This document shows positions 10,556 to 20,698 of a DNA stretch of 64,000 bases, one piece after another. Origin of the DNA: Rhynchopus sp. YZ270_cl-10 (Eukaryota; Euglenozoa; Diplonemea; Diplonemida; Diplonemidae); assembly GCA_964035575.1 (NCBI GenBank), contig OZ037874.1, forward strand, positions 248,001 to 312,000, given 5' to 3'. Every line of letters begins with the position of its first letter. Within the stretch, counting starts at the first letter, position 1. The translations under genes and the position numbers were made by a program. Below the pieces are notes generated by a model. It was not told the origin of the DNA, did no database searches, and was given only the letters and a program-made list of their open reading frames with translations.

Positions 10556-11254
10556 TTAGTTTCTCTTCTTCTTGGCGGCTTTGTCATCGGTGGGGGCCAT
10601 CTTCATGAGCGCGGTCCACATGAAGTACAGCGGGATCACCACCCACACGAGGTTCACACAGTAGCCAAACCAGAAGTAGATGATCGTCTCCTCGGTGAAG
10701 GAGAAGGTGGGGTCGGTGATGATGCTGGGGTACTGCAGCATGTGTTCCTCCATGCAGAACATGATCACTCCAAACAGATGGCAGGTACACGTCACCAGCT
10801 CGACAGCGTAACGCCACCAGCACCCACGACGGTACGCATAGTACGTAAGCAGACACAGAGGGGTCATAATGGCAAATTCCACAAGCCCGACAAGAACCGG
10901 CACAGTGTATGCCTCTGGGTCGCGGAAACGCTTGTCGAGAATCATGTACTGCTTCAGAAAGAGGGGCAGCTGGCGCAGCGCACCCACACCTCCGTCCATC
11001 ATAAAGTGGATGATCGCTCCGTTCCAGAGGTACCACCTCGCTCTGACACGGTCGGAACTGCTCAAATCAACACATTTACCAAGACGCACAATGATAGTAG
11101 ACAGAAACAAAAGCCCAAAGGCAAGCATGAAGAAAGGGTCCGTGACGAACGCAACACGCTCTTCATCAGTGGTGGTGCGGTCCTTGTACATCGGGACTAT
11201 AATGCAGAATGCGCAGAACACTGCGCTCGGGTCGAGGATAGAAAGAACACCCAT
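10556..11254 (-). CDS. EBP/EXPERA-family membrane protein (sterol delta8-delta7 isomerase-like)
   Basis: 232 residues from ATG at 11254; the longer open frame upstream is not used because it translates leader sequence lying before a likely acceptor (AAAAAAGCAG). Hydrophobic segments at about 9-21, 40-57, 77-95, 117-140, 152-169 and 191-216 indicate a multi-pass membrane protein. Segments resembling EBP are WNGAIIHFMMDGG (77-89), the FLKQYMILDKRF block (99-110; animal EBP has a WKEYAKGDSRY-type block here), LVEFAIM (124-130), HLFGVIMFCMEE (159-170) and YFWFGYCVNLVWVVIPLYFM (193-212). These positions match catalytic His/Glu and the aromatic pocket of EBP, although the first acidic residue is Asp here. 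The C-terminus ends KKRN, a dilysine ER-retrieval signal. EBP isomerises 8-sterols in the ER; an EBP-like protein without activity is the alternative. Confidence 0.85.
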   Translation of the reverse strand: MGVLSILDPSAVFCAFCIIVPMYKDRTTTDEERVAFVTDPFFMLAFGLLFLSTIIVRLGKCVDLSSSDRVRARWYLWNGAIIHFMMDGGVGALRQLPLFLKQYMILDKRFRDPEAYTVPVLVGLVEFAIMTPLCLLTYYAYRRGCWWRYAVELVTCTCHLFGVIMFCMEEHMLQYPSIITDPTFSFTEETIIYFWFGYCVNLVWVVIPLYFMWTALMKMAPTDDKAAKKKRN

Positions 11255-12437
11255 ATTGTCTCTTTTTGTGGGTCTGCTTTTTTGTGTGAAAGTTGGATGG
11301 AATGGATTGTAGGGGGAAAAAGGGTGGAGGATAAGAGGAAAGGGAGAGAGCACACCCCTATGATTGAAATAATATTTGCATAACCAAATGTATTTTTCAT
11401 CATATGCAATCAATAAATTGATAGTATATGAGGAGGGAGATCAACATAAATGATCCCATCTTTCAAATCTTTCTTCAAATGGTACTCCAATACTGTCCCC
11501 CGTAATGAATGATTGGGAGAAAAGTAAAAAGAGAAGGGGTTGGGGAATATGTCGTATTTTGTTTGTTTTTGTATTTTTTTTTTTTACGTTTTCAAAAAAA
11601 AAATCCCCCTCCCGTGATATGCAAAAAAAGGGGGGAGACAAAAAAAACACACAAATTTCAAATTTATCAGGATATACAGCGTCTAGATTCGTCGGGATTT
11701 GACAAAACCCCAAAAAAACAACGGGGGAGAAAAACCTCTCAGAGTTAGGGAGTACGCTACTGCTAAAAATAATGGGGGAAAATGTGTGTGGGGTTTTTTT
11801 CTTTTCTTTTTTTTTTTTGAAATCTGTCGGAGTATTTCGTTGAAAAACTTTGGATTAGTGTAGACACCCCGATGCGCTCCCACTATATTTTCTTTTTTTC
11901 TTTTTGCATTGTTTTCAAACAATTGACTGGCCCAAAGTGCGAAGTGTCTGCAAAATGCTGCCTTCCTTAAAACAGAGTGCAGGCAGATGGCACTCATCCT
12001 GAAAGAAGAGGTGCGACAATGAGAAAATGACAACCCTTGGTCTGCCTTAGTCTATGTTTGAAAGGTGACAAATTGATCCCCCCCTCCCCAAATCACAGCT
12101 GAGAATAAGACTCGGGGACCGGGGACCGGGTGCCTGGTTATTCTCAGCCGGACTGGGACCTGGACCGGGACCAGAACCCAGGGACCGGGGACCCGGCTTA
12201 TTCTCAGCTGTGCCCCCAAGGAATAAGGGGGTATGAAATGAAAAAAGTTGACTTGAAATACAAAAAGCCCTCTCGTGAACAGTGTACCTTTTGGTACAAT
12301 GACCGGGGGGTGTGTACCGTGGGTCCCCCAACCACGCAGTCCTACAATCCATTTTGAGGTTTTACATCTGATATGTGCCACTCCCCGCTTCCACTCTAAA
12401 AGAGTGTTGAGGCACATCTCCTAACCCACTGTATGAT

Positions 12438-12480
12438 GTACCAGCCATCCAGATGGATAGACGAGAGCATAAGTACCTCC
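12438..12480 (+). repeat. Dispersed repeat family E (about 40 bp)
   Basis: The unit is TACCAGCCATCCGGATGAA followed by AGCATAAGTA. ATCC pairs with GGAT. Copies: 12438-12480, 48373-48412 and 49900-49925 (short); a weak relative is near 47860. All read on +. Confidence 0.6.
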
Positions 12481-12520
12481 TGCGGACAACAGAAGGTGTA
12501 ACAAAAAAGGAACCCTAAAA

Positions 12521-12623
12521 TGGTGCTTTCGGAAGTCGGTCAACGACCTGTCAATATCAGGGGGTGTGTGTATAGAGTCCCTGTGTCAGCGACCTGTCAA
12601 TGTCGACCCCTCCCGGAGCACCA
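12521..12623. mobile_element. MITE, TGGTRCTYYCGGRAG family, copy 2 (103 bp)
   Basis: It starts TGGTGCTTTCGGAAGTCGG and ends CGACCCCTCCCGGAGCACCA, the reverse arrangement of the copy at 2905-3028. It contains two CGACCTGTCAAT words, one near each end. The two copies share ends and the GACCTGTCA word but differ in the middle, so they are old relatives and not a recent burst. Confidence 0.8.
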
Positions 12624-13231
12624 TAAAAGGCTTGCCCTCTACCGTAGTGTGAACGGAGGCGGCCTTGTCAGCCGGCCCACCTTCCGCTGAAGAAAAGCTT
12701 AGTAAGATGAATCTAAGCGTCTCGTGCTTAGTCACCTATTTAGACCGCAATCAGGGCATCTACACACAGCAACAGCTGTGTGGAATTTGTATAAAAAGGC
12801 GAAAATAGTAGAATCAATGAATGAAATAAAAAAAAACAAAGAAACAAAACAACGCCCCCCTCCCCCGCGTAAAAAGATAGGGTGGTTTTTTTTTACAGAA
12901 AAAAAAAAACATTTTTCAGCCGAAGCAGAAATAAAGGAGGAAGGGGAAGAAGAGGAAAAGGTTAGCCTATAGTGGAAGTAAGGAAACAATAAGGGTGGAA
13001 GTTAAAAAATAGAAATAGAAATAGAAAAGAAAAAAAAGGCAATCCCAAACTGATTGTGGGAGCTCTCAAACTACAAAATAAACAAAACAGGAAATACACA
13101 GGACAAACTGCAAACGGCAAGACATTTTTTCCCTTCTTTTTTTTCATTTTTTTTGTTATTGTACAAATCTGAAGTATTGATTACCAGTGTAACCTCTGAT
13201 CTCTCCACGCTGTCTCCACCCCTATCTCGAG

Positions 13232-13390
13232 TACACGACGTTGAAATGACTTTACTTGTGGTTTTACATGTAATTTTACTTGTGAAAATAGTTTACTTGT
13301 GGCACACGTAAAAACGTAAGCGTACAGCTTAAACACAAGTAAAAAAAATGACATGGAAAACCACAAAGTAATCTGCTTCAACGTCGTGTA
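13232..13390. mobile_element. MITE 'a', TACACGACGTTGAAG type (about 155 bp)
   Basis: Left end TACACGACGTTGAA and right end TTCAACGTCGTGTA are perfect inverted repeats. If the element proper is CACGACG...CGTCGTG, it is flanked by TA on both sides. Inside are repeated (T)TTACTTGTG words in both orientations. Relatives with the ends CAC(G/A)ACGGTGAAG are at 43753-43835, 44511-44624 and 48109-48208. Non-autonomous DNA transposon. Confidence 0.8.
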
Positions 13391-13394
13391 CCCT

Positions 13395-13514
13395 CACGGC
13401 GGACTAGCCAGAAATGCTACTTGCGCAACGAAGTGCTAACCTAGTAGTGTTACTGGTGTAACACTAGTCGCAAAACACTGGTCATTTGGAAATCCCTCTG
13501 ACTAGTCCGCTGTG
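13395..13514. mobile_element. MITE 'b', CACGGCGGACTAG type (120 bp)
   Basis: Left end CACGGCGGACTAGCCAGA and right end TCTGACTAGTCCGCTGTG are inverted repeats. ACTAGT(C/G) words recur internally (CTAGTAGTG, ACACTAGTCG). It abuts MITE 'a' with only CCCT between. A relative with the same right end follows another 'a' element at 44627-44729. Confidence 0.75.
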
Positions 13515-13990
13515 CGTTACCATGTCCTCCCCGCAACTAAAGGGGAGCCGTGTACCCCCAGGTGGCGGGTGAGGTATGTCTGGCATAATAATATTATTGT
13601 TGCTGATCTATTCGTTTTTCAGCCAGTGATGTCGCTCAAAAATTTTGGGAAATGGGTGTCTTTTTCAGATTGTGTTGTACAAAGAGACCCACATCTGTTC
13701 AAGTGTCCCTTATCCCACCCCATTTATGTTTCACCCCCTATTTCTGATCTCAACAACCCCCCCCCATCAGAACCTGCACAATAAGTACCTCAGAATGTAT
13801 GGTGGCCTGGTAACACACAAATTTCCTTACGTTACGCAACAAAATTTTTTTTGTAACAAGCTCAAGCTTGCTATGTACAAAAAGTAAGGAAAAAGCCTGT
13901 CCCTTTTGTGGCCGCCGTTTTCACATACACCCTCCCTCCCTCCATCCCCCCATCCCTCCCCTCCCCTCCCCCTTTCCCCCTCCTATTTTC

Positions 13991-15238
13991 TTATGATATT
14001 ACACAACGCGGGTCGGAGTCCTGAGAAAGGGAGGTTACGGTTTGGGTTTGGAAGGTGGTTTGGCATTGTGTGACGGAGTTGGGGAGGGCTGTGCTGCGTG
14101 CGACGATGCCGTCTGCGCAACAGAGGTAGAAGTACCGTGCACATGGCGACAGGACGATGCTACGTGCCCCCGCGAAACCTTGCACGGTCGCCATGCAGTA
14201 TCTGTCTGGGACACACCACACCTTCACCGCACCGTCCTGCGAACAGCTAAACAACCGCACTGCATCAGCGTCCACCGACAACCCTGTTACACCCTGGATA
14301 TGCCCCTCGAAGGAGGCCTCGTACTTCCTCTTCATCGCATCCCAGAGGCAAATCTGGCCGTCATTTCCTCCAGTAAAGAGGCCTTTATCGTTGGGGCATG
14401 CGGTCATGCAGGTTACTGCGCTGGTGTGCTTGGAATAGGTGTGGACCTTTGCGCCGATTGGGGGTGCGTAGACCCCCCAGATATGCACCGCGCCCGCTGA
14501 GGTTCCAGTATAGACTTCGCCCCCGCAAGGGGAGACCTGCAGGGTGGTGCAGTTTTCTCCGGATTCGAGCGACCAGGAGGCTTCGTGGCGTCCTGTGGAG
14601 GTGTTCCATACACGGACTTCACGCTGTGAGGCGGTATAGAGCTTGCTTCCGCCAGGAGACACAGCAAGGTGCAGTACCGGCCCGGTGTGTCCCCTCAGGT
14701 CCGGAAACCGCTCCTCCGAGGTTGTGCTCAACACCCGCACCCCAGCGGAGTTTGGGTTCACCGCGTAGACCCACTCCCCGTCCTTTGACACAGCCACGGC
14801 AGTTACGGTATCCCTTTGGGTCGGTTCTTCCAGCATATTTGCAGTCATACTACCATCTATGGTGTTCCACTGAGTCAACCTACCATCAATTGATCCAGAG
14901 AAAAGGGTTTTGCCGCATGGGGAGATGGCGCAACAGAGTTGAAGCTTTCCGGTATGGTAGGAGGCTGGGGTGGGTATCTCGGGGTATTCTCGAGCTGCGA
15001 GGCGAAGAAGTTCGAGGTGGTCTCCTTGAGATAGACCCACGTCACGCATGGCGGTGTCATCATTGAGCATTGACTGAGCTCCCCGCAACCGTATATCGAA
15101 CCGTCTAATCGCAGGCCGCAAGCTTTCCCCGTACAATGCTGTCGACGCTTTGCACTTCAAAATCGCAACCAATTCATCTTCGCCAATCTCTACAGTAGTA
15201 GAATCTCCTGTATCTTGCGCGGTTACGATGACATCCAT
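13991..15238 (-). CDS. WD40-repeat protein with ubiquitin-like N-terminus
   Basis: 415 residues, single exon. Residues 1-82 (MDVIVTAQDTGDSTTVEIG ... DVGLSQGDHLELLRL) have the length, hydrophobic spacing and final 'L..GD.L.L' strand of a ubiquitin-like fold. From about 95 to 385 there are seven WD40-type units, each with a 'V..VSP.G..LYT.S....V..W' pattern: for example LQLCCAISPCGKTLFSGSID, GPVLHLAVSPGGSKLYTASQ, SAVTCMTACPNDKGLFTGGN, GVTGLSVDADAVRLFSCSQD. They would form one propeller, a protein-interaction platform. No signal or membrane segment. The combination resembles ubiquitin-linked scaffold proteins, but the exact orthologue is not recognised. A strong C/T tract (CCCTCCCCCCTCCC) lies directly upstream of the ATG on the coding strand. 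Confidence 0.85.
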   Translation of the reverse strand: MDVIVTAQDTGDSTTVEIGEDELVAILKCKASTALYGESLRPAIRRFDIRLRGAQSMLNDDTAMRDVGLSQGDHLELLRLAAREYPEIPTPASYHTGKLQLCCAISPCGKTLFSGSIDGRLTQWNTIDGSMTANMLEEPTQRDTVTAVAVSKDGEWVYAVNPNSAGVRVLSTTSEERFPDLRGHTGPVLHLAVSPGGSKLYTASQREVRVWNTSTGRHEASWSLESGENCTTLQVSPCGGEVYTGTSAGAVHIWGVYAPPIGAKVHTYSKHTSAVTCMTACPNDKGLFTGGNDGQICLWDAMKRKYEASFEGHIQGVTGLSVDADAVRLFSCSQDGAVKVWCVPDRYCMATVQGFAGARSIVLSPCARYFYLCCADGIVARSTALPNSVTQCQTTFQTQTVTSLSQDSDPRCVIS

Positions 15239-15456
15239 TTTTTTGGGGGGTGGGATGGGAGGGGGGAGGGGGGAGGGGGGAGGGAGAGAAAGAGAGAGAG
15301 AGAAAGGGAGGGTGTGGTAAGTTGGTTGGATCTAAACTACGCCCCCCCTGTGTCTGAAATTTTGTGGAAATTTTTGTGGGATGGTGTGTTGCGGATAAAG
15401 GGGGGGGGGGGGGGGGGCAGGCCTCTGGGTAATTTTTCGGCCGATGTTGGCCTTGG
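15239..15456. other. Leader region of the WD40 gene and G run
   Basis: On the minus strand this is the pyrimidine-rich leader of the WD40 gene. A run of about 19 G is at 15399-15417, just outside the transposon island. Confidence 0.4.
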
Positions 15457-18400
15457 CACCGTGCGCTGGTCAGAGGATACCTGGTCAGTTGACCAGGTAA
15501 TATGACCAGGTTTTGACCTGGTCAGATTGACCAGGTACACCTGGTCATGACCAGGTATACCTGGTCAATGACCAGGTATTGACCAGGTATTTGGCCACTG
15601 TGACCAGGTTTTTTTTTTTTTTTTTGACAACACAAAAATGCCCTTGGTGGGTCCATATGACCTCAAAACTGGGCTAAAAGTGCAAATAAAGGCACTTACG
15701 AGCAGTTTAGAGCATCTAGAATTTATTCCACGGCTATTTGTGTGCACCCTGTACATTTTGTATGGGCATCACCTTAGCAAAAAATCGAAAAATCTCAAAA
15801 AAAAAAAATTTTTTTTCGGGAAAAATTTGGCCTCTGGGTTGGGTCTTGGGGCACCGAAAAATGCAAAAAAACGCAAAATTCGGGTGTTTTGACCATCTGG
15901 GGTTTCACCAAATACACGTATTTGAACAATCCTACACGAAACAGTGGTTAGACAAGGCGATTTTTGACCAAAGAAAAAATAACTTTTTTGCCCAAAACTG
16001 GCCGTGGTAGGTCATAAAATGGCCCAAAAAATCCAAAGAAAACCTCAGATTGGGCAAATGTTGAAAAAAATTTTCAAGTCAAAATTTCAGCCAAAATACG
16101 GTCATACCCCGTGTACTGTAGTAGCTAATTTTTACGATTTGAGGCCATAAAAGCAAAATTTGGCACTTTTGAGCCTCTGTAGGGGTCTAAAATGTCTAAA
16201 ATGTGGTTTTGCGTACTCGATTTTTTAGACGAATTTTTTTTTCTGTACTGGACACTGGGCACTGTACCCAGAGAAGGCACCTTGACAGCAGCGAAGGCGC
16301 AGGTTACGATGAAGACAAGGTATGTAAATATGTTTAACTGTCAGGCACTAGTGTAGATTCATTCCTTTAGTGGTTGTCAAGTTGTTGTGTGGTGGTGTTT
16401 GTTTTCCCTGATCACCGATCTCACTCTTTTTTGGCTGGTGCTTGCAGACTACCCCTACTTTGTGTAATCGGAATAAACTTACATATTGCTTGTCATAAGG
16501 CAGCCGTTTTTTAACTTCTGCAGGCGTGCTCGTTACCTGCTGCACATAATATTCACCTCGCTTCGCTCGGTAAATACTTATACATGGTCCCCTCGCTTCG
16601 CTTGGGAACCATTAGTGCAGCAGGAAATCCGCTGTGGCGTGAAAAAAAGGCTACCTTATTTCACGGCAATGCATAGTTATTACCACTTTCTTCATTAACC
16701 TCATCTTTAATACTGGAAAATCGTTTAATTTGTCACACCCTAATTAACCGAGTTGAAATATCAGTCATAAATGAATTTTGTCACCCCCTCACATTACGTT
16801 GGGCGATTTTTTGTGTCTACTTTTTAAAGTACAGCCTTGAGTGATACTTTCTGTATTAGGGACGGAAGAATTGTAGGTGACAAATTAAACGATTTTACAG
16901 TACTGCGTTTATACACCATAACTTAATCACACCCCACATTTACACTCATCACAGGATCGTGAAATCTGAACTGCATCCGTGATTGCGATGAGAAGTTTCG
17001 CCGCTCTTCGACATTCTATCAACAACTCAAAAATCCGAAAGGCTTCACCCACATCAATCTATTCTGGGTTTGTGGACGAAGACCTGGGGGGTGGGAATAT
17101 TTTGTCAGTCACTGCTATTGCCATTTAACCCAGGGAGCATAGCTAGTGCAAGAAATTCGACTTTGGAAACCTTCCGGAAAGTCTGTCCTCTGCTTGCGGA
17201 GGACTAGACACAAGAAAATATTGCGTTCCCCCAGAAAACCAGTGCACATTTCACACTCCTTGTGGGTGGTCTTGTTGCCTTTTTTGTCAACAGTAATTTT
17301 GGCCCAGGCATGCTCTTGAAGCATGACAATTTAGTGTGTATGGGGCAGGGTGTTGTTTTGTTCTGAATTCTCTTTGTTATAACATCTAAGTCAATCGCGG
17401 GTGGTGGTTTGTGTAGCGTGAGGCACTCTTTTTAGCAAACTTCCTGCGGCTGCTAAAGTGTTATTTCTTCGGATTTAACAACGTACAGCGTAACATAGTG
17501 GTTTAGCCTGGTCGACACAACCTTTGATAGATATGGGATAACCAACCCCCTTCGACCCCTTGTGGGTTCACTGAACAAGCCCTAGTGGTAGTTAAACGCG
17601 ATTGACATTTACATTTCCTAGAGATGAAAGAACAAGACAACACTTCTGTACCCGCGCATCAAAATTGTGGAAAACTTTGCACCCCAAACACCCTCAACAA
17701 CGCCCGCCAAAAGGCGCCCCTTGTTGCTGGGAGTTGGTTCTCATTGATACCTGCACAGCGGGCATTCCTCTGAGTCCAACGCATGTTTGGCCTGTCTGCG
17801 GCGTTGTACTTCAGGTGCACGAAGACAGGGTCTGGTGGTAAATTTTGCGTAGTACTGCGACGTGGTACTGCGTGGGTCTGGGAACCTGGTACCTGGGTAC
17901 AGGAAATTTGTTGTGGAAGACATCAACCACCATGCATTGAGGAGGGTAAGACAGTGTTCGCAGTTTCTACCTGATAGCATTACAACATTTAACTTCTCCA
18001 CGGGGGTCTTGGGCCGTTCACTCGGTTCTACCTTGACTACCGGAAGATATTCTTGAGGCCTTTTTGGTCTCTAGAATATCCGGTCTTCCCGAACGGAGGC
18101 ACACTTTGTGTGTTACTACGACCTGGCAATTTCCAGCAGTAGGTTAAGTAATCTTTCTTGTAAATTGTTGGATCATTATCTCCTCAGTGCATGAATGCCC
18201 CACGTGACTGGACACTTTTGTGTTTGTCATGTGGAGCTGTGGTTGCTCTTTCACGACTTTTTTCTTGTTCCTGGGTACCTGTTCCTGGACCTGGACCTGG
18301 GTACCTGGGTACCTGGTCACCTGGGCGCCTGGGTACTTACCTGGGTAAATGTGACCAGGTACCTGGTCATCTGACCAGGTACACCTGGTCAGATCTGACC

Positions 18401-18464
18401 AGGTGTACCTGGTCATAAATCTGACCAGGTATTACCTGGTCAGACCTCTGACCAGCGCACGGTG
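15457..18464. mobile_element. Island element 1, ACCTGGTCA-word transposon (3.0 kb)
   Basis: Its ends CACCGTGCGCTGGTCAGAGG and CCTCTGACCAGCGCACGGTG are perfect 20-bp inverted repeats. Next to each is a dense array of the palindromic word ACCTGGTCA/TGACCAGGT (15480-15605 and about 18340-18450). GG may be the duplicated target (GG before the left end, GG after the right end once element 2 is removed). Interior: A/T-rich left part (15605-16250) and a core (about 16260-18280) shared with element 2 and, inverted, with the element at 44979. The core keeps a minus-strand open frame at 17324-17115 (about 69 codons, ...KITVDKKGNKTTHKECEMC...) also present in element 2. No recognisable transposase. Non-autonomous. 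Confidence 0.85.
17115..17324 (-). CDS. Short transposon-core ORF (KGNKTTHKEC type), copy 1
   Basis: 69 codons in the core of element 1. The product (MLQEHAWAKITVDKKGNKTT, HKECEMCTGFLGERNIFLCL) is 90% or more identical to the frame at 20480-20698 in element 2 and recognisable in the inverted core at 46.0-46.15 kb. It has Cys and His in a C-x2-C-like setting. It may be the last readable piece of an ancestral element protein; I do not recognise the family, and the frame is short. Confidence 0.35.
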   Translation of the reverse strand: MLQEHAWAKITVDKKGNKTTHKECEMCTGFLGERNIFLCLVLRKQRTDFPEGFQSRISCTSYAPWVKWQ

Positions 18465-18984
18465 CACGGCGGGGTCCGCACACCCCGAGGGTCCGTAAAA
18501 CGGCATGTTAGGACACTCCCTCTTTACGGAGTGTCATTACGTACCCTAGGGTACGTAATTACGGACCCTAGGGTACGTAATTACGTACCCTAGGGTCCGT
18601 AATTACGTACCCTAGGGTCCGTAATTACGGACCCTAGGGTACGTAATTACGGAGCCTCCCAGGGAAAGGGACTCTCGAAAAATTTTTTTTGCCCCCGTTT
18701 AGGGCTAATTTCGACGATTTGAGGCCATTAAAAGCAAAATTTGGCACTTTTGAGCATCTGTGGGGGTCTAAAACGAAGTTTAGAGTACCACAATTTTTAG
18801 TGGGTTTTACCGAAAACAAGTCAATTTTTGGGCCGAAAAAAAAATTTTTTGACATCACAAAATTGCCCTTGGTGGGCCTATGTGTCCTCAATGCTGGGCG
18901 AAAAATGCAAATATAGCTATTTTTAACTTTCACACACAATTTTAACGGGTTTTACCTGTGTACCTGTGTATCTGTGTACCTGTG

Positions 18985-19365
18985 TACAGGATATTTGTTG
19001 TGAAAGACATCTTCCACCATGCATTGAGGAGGGTAAGACAGTGGTCGCAGTTTGTACTTGATAGCATTACAACATTTAACTTCTCCACGGGGGTCTTGGG
19101 CCGTTCACTCGGTTATACCTTGACCAGCGGAAGATATTCTTGAGGCCTTTTTGGTCTCTAGAATATCCGGTATTCCCGAACGGAGGCGCACTTTGTGTGT
19201 TACTACGACCTGGCAATTTCCAGCAGTAGGTTAAGTAATCTTTCTTGTAAATTGTTGGATCATTATCTCCTCAGTGCATGAATGCCCCACGTGACTGGAC
19301 ACTTTTGTGTTTGTCATGTGGAGCTGTGGTTGCTTTTTCACGACTTTTTTCCTTGTACACCAGTG
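18985..19365. repeat. Core segment M2 (about 330-380 bp), three copies
   Basis: The segment runs from about GACATC(A/T)(A/T)CCACCATGCATT through TTAACTTCTCCACGGGGGTC and GAGGCCTTTTTGGTCTCTAG to ATTATCTCCTCAGTGCATG. It is present at about 17905-18270 (element 1), 18985-19365 and 21270-21590 (both element 2), all in the same orientation. The third copy stops at GTGCATGG, after which sequence unrelated to the other two follows. In element 2 it forms large direct repeats flanking the rest of the core, as if two insertions or a recombination event built the element. Confidence 0.8.
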
Positions 19366-19601
19366 TACCGTGTACCGGGGTACCTGGGCCGAAAATACAC
19401 CAGTACCCAGGTGCCTGGGTGCCCAGACACACCACTGTACCCAGAATCCAGTCTCCCACCCAGAAAACCTACTCATACACCAGAAAAGTGAAAATAGCTA
19501 CTCGATCAGAAAAGTCGGCTACTCGACCAGAAAAGTAGCTGGGAAAAGTTCAGAAAAAGCCAGAAAATTTCAACAAAACGCATTTTTAGGTTCTCGAAGA
19601 C

Positions 19602-19757
19602 ACTGGGTACTGGGTACTGGGTACTGGGTACTGGGTACTGGGTACTGGGTACTGGGTACTGGGTACTGGGTACTGGGTACTGGGTACTGGGTACTGGGTA
19701 CTGGGTACTGGGTACTGGGTACTGGGTACTGGGTACTGGGTACTGGGTACTGGGTAC
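19602..19757. repeat. 7-bp tandem array (ACTGGGT)n, about 22 copies
   Basis: Near-perfect head-to-tail ACTGGGT units fill about 156 bp inside element 2. At the matching position of element 1 (16245-16275) only one or two diverged units exist (GGACACTGGGCACTG), so the array expanded after the two elements separated. Confidence 0.95.
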
Positions 19758-20479
19758 GGGGCACCCAGAGAAAGCACCTTAAAAGCAGCGAAGGCGCAGG
19801 TTACGGGGAAGACAAGGTATGTAATTATGTTTAACTTTCAGTTACTAGTGAAGATTGAACAAAAAAATGCCGCATATTTCAACTTGTTCGTGTTTTCAAC
19901 TCGAAATAAACGCGTAATGTTCACACTATTAAATAGCTATTTTTTTACGCACCAATCATTTTGTGTCACCTCATGACATGAAGGAGGAAATAGAAAAAAA
20001 GCATTTTGAACACATGCGGTTCTGGGGACGAACCGCGCTGCAGAGCCACTCCTCAGGTCGAGGTGTGTGCGTTTCGCCACAACCTCTCCCATGGGTTTTA
20101 TCGTGTGATGAGTGTTACGTTTCTATTTGGTTCCACAGGCGCTCGTTACCTGCTTCACATAATTCACCTCGCTTCACTCGAACCATTTGTGCAGCAGGTC
20201 ACTCTCTCGACCTGTAGCGTGGAAAAAATCTATCTTATTTCACGGCAATAAATAGCCTTTTTTATTAACCTCACCTTTCCCGACTACTACGTTTGTATAC
20301 CATAACTTAATCACACCCCACATTTACACTTATACAGGATCGTGAAGTCTGAACTGCACCCGCGATTGCGATGAGAAGCTTCACCGCGGTCCGACATTCA
20401 ACAACTCAAAATCTACCCGCATCAATCTATTCTGAGTTTGCGGACGAAGATCTGGGTGGAGGGGGGTGGGTACACTTAG

Positions 20480-20698
20480 TCAGTCACTGCTATAGCCATT
20501 AACCAAGGGAGCATAGCTAGTGCAAGAAATTCGACTTTGGAAACCTTCCGGAAAGTCTGTCCTCTGCTTGCGGAGGACTAGACACAAGAAAATATTGCGT
20601 TCCCCCAGAAAACCAGTGCACAATTCACACTCCTTGTGGGTGGTCTTGTTGCCTTTTTGGTCAACAGTAATTTTGGCCCAGGCATGCTCTTGAAGCAT
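20480..20698 (-). CDS. Short transposon-core ORF (KGNKTTHKEC type), copy 2
   Basis: 72 codons, nearly identical to 17115-17324, with differences DKK to DQK, EM to EL and a changed C-terminus. Part of the core shared among elements of different ends. Function unknown. Confidence 0.35.
   Translation of the reverse strand: MLQEHAWAKITVDQKGNKTTHKECELCTGFLGERNIFLCLVLRKQRTDFPEGFQSRISCTSYAPLVNGYSSD

Larger units (their letters stand above)
11255..13990. other. Spacer with repeats F, C, B, E, A and three MITEs
   Basis: No gene is seen. It holds family F (11396-11465), C (11848-11900), B (12252-12374), E (12438-12480), A (12694-12737), MITE 12521-12623, and two abutting CAC-ended MITEs (13232-13390 and 13395-13514). 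Around 12100-12210 a GGGACC(C/T)GG-rich imperfect inverted segment (GGGGACCGGG..., TTATTCTCAGC twice inverted) recurs in similar form at 45245-45425. Confidence 0.6.

Noticed and set aside
10499-11383. 294-codon open frame on + opposite the EBP-like gene
   Set aside because: The minus-strand product has membrane segments and EBP-type motifs; the plus frame is its complement.
14398-15066. 222-codon open frame on + opposite the WD40 gene
   Set aside because: It is a shadow of the minus-strand WD40 frame, whose repeats are unmistakable; no protein features of its own.
15457-15610. Left array of element 1 as a regulatory operator region for the WD40 gene
   Set aside because: The identical word array occurs inverted at 18.34-18.45 kb and is bounded by inverted repeats, so it is a transposon end.
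19602-19757. Possible CRISPR-like or telomeric array
   Set aside because: Units are 7 bp with no spacers, inside a eukaryotic transposon; not a telomere-type G/T repeat at a chromosome end.
19586-19777. Repetitive (VPSTQYP)n and (VLGTGYW)n frames
   Set aside because: Translations of the 7-bp tandem array in a transposon, open only because the repeat lacks stops.
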